DNA of 64,000 nucleotides from positions 310,001-374,000 of the forward strand of contig NZ_JAMQON010000001.1 in NCBI RefSeq assembly GCF_031624395.1, read 5' to 3'. Positions 61,618 through 64,000 of the stretch are shown in pieces (within the stretch, counting starts at the first letter, position 1; each line of letters begins with the position of its first letter). The notes below the pieces were generated by a model, which saw nothing but the letters and a program-made list of their open reading frames with translations, did no database searches and was not told the DNA's origin. This DNA comes from Halomicroarcula saliterrae (GTDB taxonomy: Archaea > Halobacteriota > Halobacteria > Halobacteriales > Haloarculaceae). A program made the position numbers and the translations under genes.

Positions 61618-62328
61618 TCAGCCCTCGCCCGCGGCGTCCTGTTCCCAGCCTTCGCTGTGGATGCGCTCGTCCGGTGCGCCGAGTTCGCCGAGCCGGTCCG
61701 TGGTGTCGACGACCATCCCCGGCACGCCACAGACGTAGAAGTCGGTTTCCTCGAAGTCGTCGAACAGCGTGTCGAGGTGGTCCTGGACGTATCCCGCCCG
61801 GCCCGTCCACTCCCAGTTGGGGTCCGAGAGAGTGAACGCTACGTCGACTTCCGGGTGCATGGCGGCGAGTTCGTTCAGCGTCCCGCGGTGGATGAGCGAC
61901 TCCTCGTCGCGCTCGCCAAAGAGGAGCGTCGCCTCGCCGGTGCCTTCCCGGACGTACTGCCGGAGCATCGCGAGCATCGGCGTGAGTCCGGTCCCCGTCG
62001 CGAGGAACGCCACGTCGCGGTCTTTATCGGCCAGTCCCAGATTCCCCTCCAGTTCACCGATGGTGATCTGGTCGCCCGGGCGGGTGGTGTGCACGTACGA
62101 GGAGGCCAGCCCGTCGTCGTAGCGCTTGATAGCGAGGGTGAGCTGTTCGGTACCTGGGAGGTTCGTCGGGGTGTACGGTCGGACCACCCGCTCGTCGCCC
62201 GAGTCGAACCGGACAGTCGTGTGCTGGCCGGGCCGGTGGTCGAACGTGTGGCCGGGCACGCGCAGGCGAAAGCCCGACACGCGGGGCGTGAGCGGATACC
62301 TGTCGAGAACCGTCGCTGTGTAGGTCAT
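61618..62328 (-). CDS. FAD-dependent ferredoxin-NADP reductase-like protein
   Basis: 236 residues. FAD motif VRPYTPTN (about 60, RxYT), GELEGNLGL and the NAD(P) part FLATGTGLTPMLAMLRQYV (about 105-123), ending FYVCGVPGMV (about 200). It moves electrons between a nicotinamide nucleotide and an electron carrier. The next gene downstream is aldehyde dehydrogenase, but a shared pathway is not clear. ATG at 62328. Confidence 0.87.
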   Translation of the reverse strand: MTYTATVLDRYPLTPRVSGFRLRVPGHTFDHRPGQHTTVRFDSGDERVVRPYTPTNLPGTEQLTLAIKRYDDGLASSYVHTTRPGDQITIGELEGNLGLADKDRDVAFLATGTGLTPMLAMLRQYVREGTGEATLLFGERDEESLIHRGTLNELAAMHPEVDVAFTLSDPNWEWTGRAGYVQDHLDTLFDDFEETDFYVCGVPGMVVDTTDRLGELGAPDERIHSEGWEQDAAGEG

Positions 62329-62514
62329 AAAGTTAGCGTATTGAAAAGAAGTCACAGCAACATAAGTCACCGGGCGGGAGACGGCGGCGCAGGTCCGTCG
62401 TCGGACCGTGGGGACGTTTCGCGTACGCACCCGGCCGAGTCGGGGACGCAACCACACCGATATCGGCCGTATCCTGTCACCTCGGTTATGGTCGATGGGG
62501 GCGTAGCGCGACGT

Positions 62515-62916
62515 ATGGCAATCGAGAGCGCAAGGGGCCAGCGGTCCGCACTCCCCGAGTTCGAAGCGACGCACACGCTGGACGAGGGTATCTGGCGGGA
62601 GGCTTACTGGGGCGATATGCGCGTCGGGTACGAGACGTACTTGCGGGACTTCGACGATGCACCGCTTCTGGCGGGGTTACCGAACGGCCGGTGTCAGTGT
62701 CCCCACTGGGGATACATGCTCTCGGGCCGCATGACGGTCCGATACGCCGACCACGAGGAGGGAGTCGAGGCCGGGGACGTCTACTACATGGCGCCGGACC
62801 ACAGCATCGCGGTCGACGCCGGGACCGTGTTGCTGGAGTTCAGCCCGCTCGACGAGTGGGCGGAGCTGATGGCGGCCACCGAGGGGAGCCTGCCGGACGA
62901 CACCGACGCCGACTGA
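62515..62916 (+). CDS. Cupin-fold protein
   Basis: 133 residues. A single cupin barrel: HWGYMLSGRMTVRYADHEEGVEAGDVYYMAPDHS near 62-95 shows the GxVxxG and P-x-H strands with one likely metal His. It is longer at the N-terminus than a minimal cupin. Role unknown; ligands range from sugars to small acids. It may start at ATG 62488 instead. A much longer open frame across 60208-62916 on this strand is antisense shadow for most of its length. Confidence 0.72.
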   Translation: MAIESARGQRSALPEFEATHTLDEGIWREAYWGDMRVGYETYLRDFDDAPLLAGLPNGRCQCPHWGYMLSGRMTVRYADHEEGVEAGDVYYMAPDHSIAVDAGTVLLEFSPLDEWAELMAATEGSLPDDTDAD

Positions 62917-62981
62917 CGACGAGCGGTGATTCGTCTCCCTGCTCGTGGCGTCCGGGGTCACGGTCCGACCCCCCGTCGCGA

Positions 62982-63764
62982 CTACGTGTGTGCGAACCCG
63001 CCGTCGACGAGGATACGCTCGCCGTTGACGTAGGAGGCGAGGTCACTGGCCAGGAACAGGGCGACGTTGGCCACCTCCTCTGGTCTCCCAAAGCGGCCCT
63101 GCGGTATCGCCCCCAACAGCATCTCCTGAAAACGCTGGCCCTCCTCACCCTCGCCCATCGGTGACTCGGCGAGCATCTGTGTCTCGGTCCAGCCGGGGTT
63201 GATGCAGTTGACGCGGATACCCTCGTCGCCGAAGCGGTCGGCGAGCGAGAAGGTGAGCTGCTGGACGCCTGCTTTTGCGGGGCCATAGAGCGGCATGTCA
63301 CCGCCGGTGCGGGCCGCCGCGAGACTGGCCATGTTGATGATGGTCCCGGCCGTCTCCTGGTCTAGGAACTGCTTTGCGGCGGCCTGGGCGCCGAAGAACA
63401 CCCCCTTCAGGTCGATGTCCATCACGTGGTCGAAGTCCTCGGGCGTGACCTCGAGAAAGTCGATGTGTGAGATGACGCCGGCGTTGTTGACCCAGATGTC
63501 CAGACCACCCAGTTCCTCGGCCGCCTCGGCGGCCACTTCGAGGTCAGTGTAGTCGGTCACCGAACACTCGACGTACTCCGCTCGCTGGTCCGTCTCGGCC
63601 GCGATACGCTCGTGGGTCGGCTCGCCGCCCTCCTTCGGGTCTTCGCGGATGTCGGCGACGACCACGTTCGCGCCATGCTCGGCGAACCTCAGCGAGATGG
63701 CCCGCCCGAGGCCGCTGGCGCCCCCCGTGACGACGGTGGTCTGGCCGTCCAGTAGCTGACTCAT
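62982..63764 (-). CDS. Short-chain dehydrogenase/reductase (SDR), glucose-1-dehydrogenase-like
   Basis: 260 residues. TGGASGLGRAISLRF (about 13-27) is the NAD(P) motif, NNAGV (about 92) the structural motif, and YGPAKAG (about 160) the catalytic Tyr-x3-Lys. IINMASLAA has the Ser. C-terminal FLASDLASYVNGERILVDGG is the standard end of the family. All catalytic residues are present. Substrate unknown, in contrast to the SDR at 24200 that lost its Tyr. Confidence 0.9.
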   Translation of the reverse strand: MSQLLDGQTTVVTGGASGLGRAISLRFAEHGANVVVADIREDPKEGGEPTHERIAAETDQRAEYVECSVTDYTDLEVAAEAAEELGGLDIWVNNAGVISHIDFLEVTPEDFDHVMDIDLKGVFFGAQAAAKQFLDQETAGTIINMASLAAARTGGDMPLYGPAKAGVQQLTFSLADRFGDEGIRVNCINPGWTETQMLAESPMGEGEEGQRFQEMLLGAIPQGRFGRPEEVANVALFLASDLASYVNGERILVDGGFAHT

Positions 63765-63929
63765 CGCTGTGCCCTCGCTCGGAACTGCACTGTATGACGA
63801 ACGTTCATGTGTGACACGGTGTCACTGTCGGCCGAGCGAACAATAAACACTGTCGTAGCGCCAACAGGAACAGTGACCGGTCGGTTGAGTGATTCACTGC
63901 TGGTGGAGCCGACCGGCCGGCGGAGAGTT

Positions 63930-63936
63930 TTTATTA
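63930..63936 (+). promoter_or_regulatory. TATA box of the right-edge gene
   Basis: TTTATTA, centred about 27 bases before the ATG at 63961. Confidence 0.45.
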
Positions 63937-63960
63937 TGGAGCGGTGACTCGGTCAGAACG

Positions 63961-64000
63961 ATGCCGGATACCTCACCAAACGAGTTCGTCGTCACCTCGA
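63961..64000 (+). CDS. Hypothetical protein, first 13 codons only
   Basis: Starts with ATG at 63961 (MPDTSPNEFVVTS) and runs off the right edge. Supported only by the TATA-like box upstream. No family can be named. Confidence 0.45.
   Translation, partial: MPDTSPNEFVVTS

Noticed and set aside
60208-62916. A 902-codon open frame on the plus strand
   Set aside because: It is antisense to the aldehyde dehydrogenase and flavin-reductase genes, which have full active sites. High GC with few stop codons on the opposite strand explains it. Only its last part, from about 62515, is a real cupin gene.
1-64000. CRISPR arrays, tRNA or rRNA genes, transposases and phage genes
   Set aside because: I looked for regularly spaced repeats, tRNA-like TTCGAATC signatures in gaps and typical mobile-element proteins by eye and found none. 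A tRNA scan or repeat finder could still reveal something missed.

Overview
The window looks like chromosomal DNA from a haloarchaeon (class Halobacteria). GC content is high, nearly all proteins are acidic, and many genes have an AT-rich TATA-like box about 25-30 bases before the start codon, as expected for leaderless transcripts. Diagnostic genes include ftsZ1, secE-spt5, korAB, halocyanin, Tat lipoproteins, PGF-CTERM surface proteins, a bacterio-opsin-activator (HTH-10) regulator and the archaeal D-aminoacyl-tRNA deacylase. The content resembles the Haloarculaceae, but that placement is an inference. No tRNA, rRNA, CRISPR array, transposase, integrase or phage gene was recognised. This is mostly core genome with some accessory patches.

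Layout. 1-7.3 kb: an aminotransferase, an MscS channel, a CinA-domain protein, a DUF457 membrane protein, a PHP protein and a three-gene ABC export operon. 7.3-13.4 kb: an intergenic area carrying a broken copy of the 3' end of spt5, then spt5, secE, two paralogous PGF-CTERM surface proteins and ftsZ1. The surface genes split the ancestral ftsZ-secE-spt5 order. 13.4-21 kb: dtdA, a cation exchanger, aroE, a helix-hairpin-helix protein and an overlapping pabB-pabA-pabC operon followed by a 79-base palindrome. 21-30.5 kb: a Bat-like regulator, redox enzymes, zinc microproteins, a CNNM/CBS protein, a formate/nitrite-channel-UspA fusion and a ferredoxin-reductase-like flavoprotein. 30.5-41.3 kb: korAB, a tiny Gly/Glu lipoprotein, photolyase, a membrane metallophosphoesterase, a DUF4352 lipoprotein, an uncharacterised protein with an Asp-rich motif divergent from a geranylgeranyl-reductase-family flavoprotein, and an NAD-kinase-like protein without the usual GGD motif.

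41.3-48.3 kb is a respiratory cluster: split cytochrome b, Tat-exported Rieske protein, membrane-tethered halocyanin and six small membrane proteins of the DUF73xx type. It probably encodes a haloarchaeal quinol:halocyanin oxidoreductase. An imperfect palindrome of about 215 bases interrupts it. 48.3-57 kb holds UspA, nth, tyrS, a Spo0M-like protein, a triplicated beta-helix lipoprotein, asd and a D-2-hydroxyacid dehydrogenase. 57-64 kb holds a second geranylgeranyl-reductase-like flavoprotein, a gap with eight consecutive stem-loops, a DUF4177 protein with an overlapping membrane protein, a YneI/Sad-like aldehyde dehydrogenase with a flavin reductase, a cupin and a short-chain dehydrogenase.

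The most unusual items are the stem-loop array at 58533-58739, the palindromes at 42601-42815 and 20989-21067, the decayed spt5 duplication, the surface-protein insertion beside ftsZ1, the channel-UspA fusion, and several enzymes that lack a family-defining residue.
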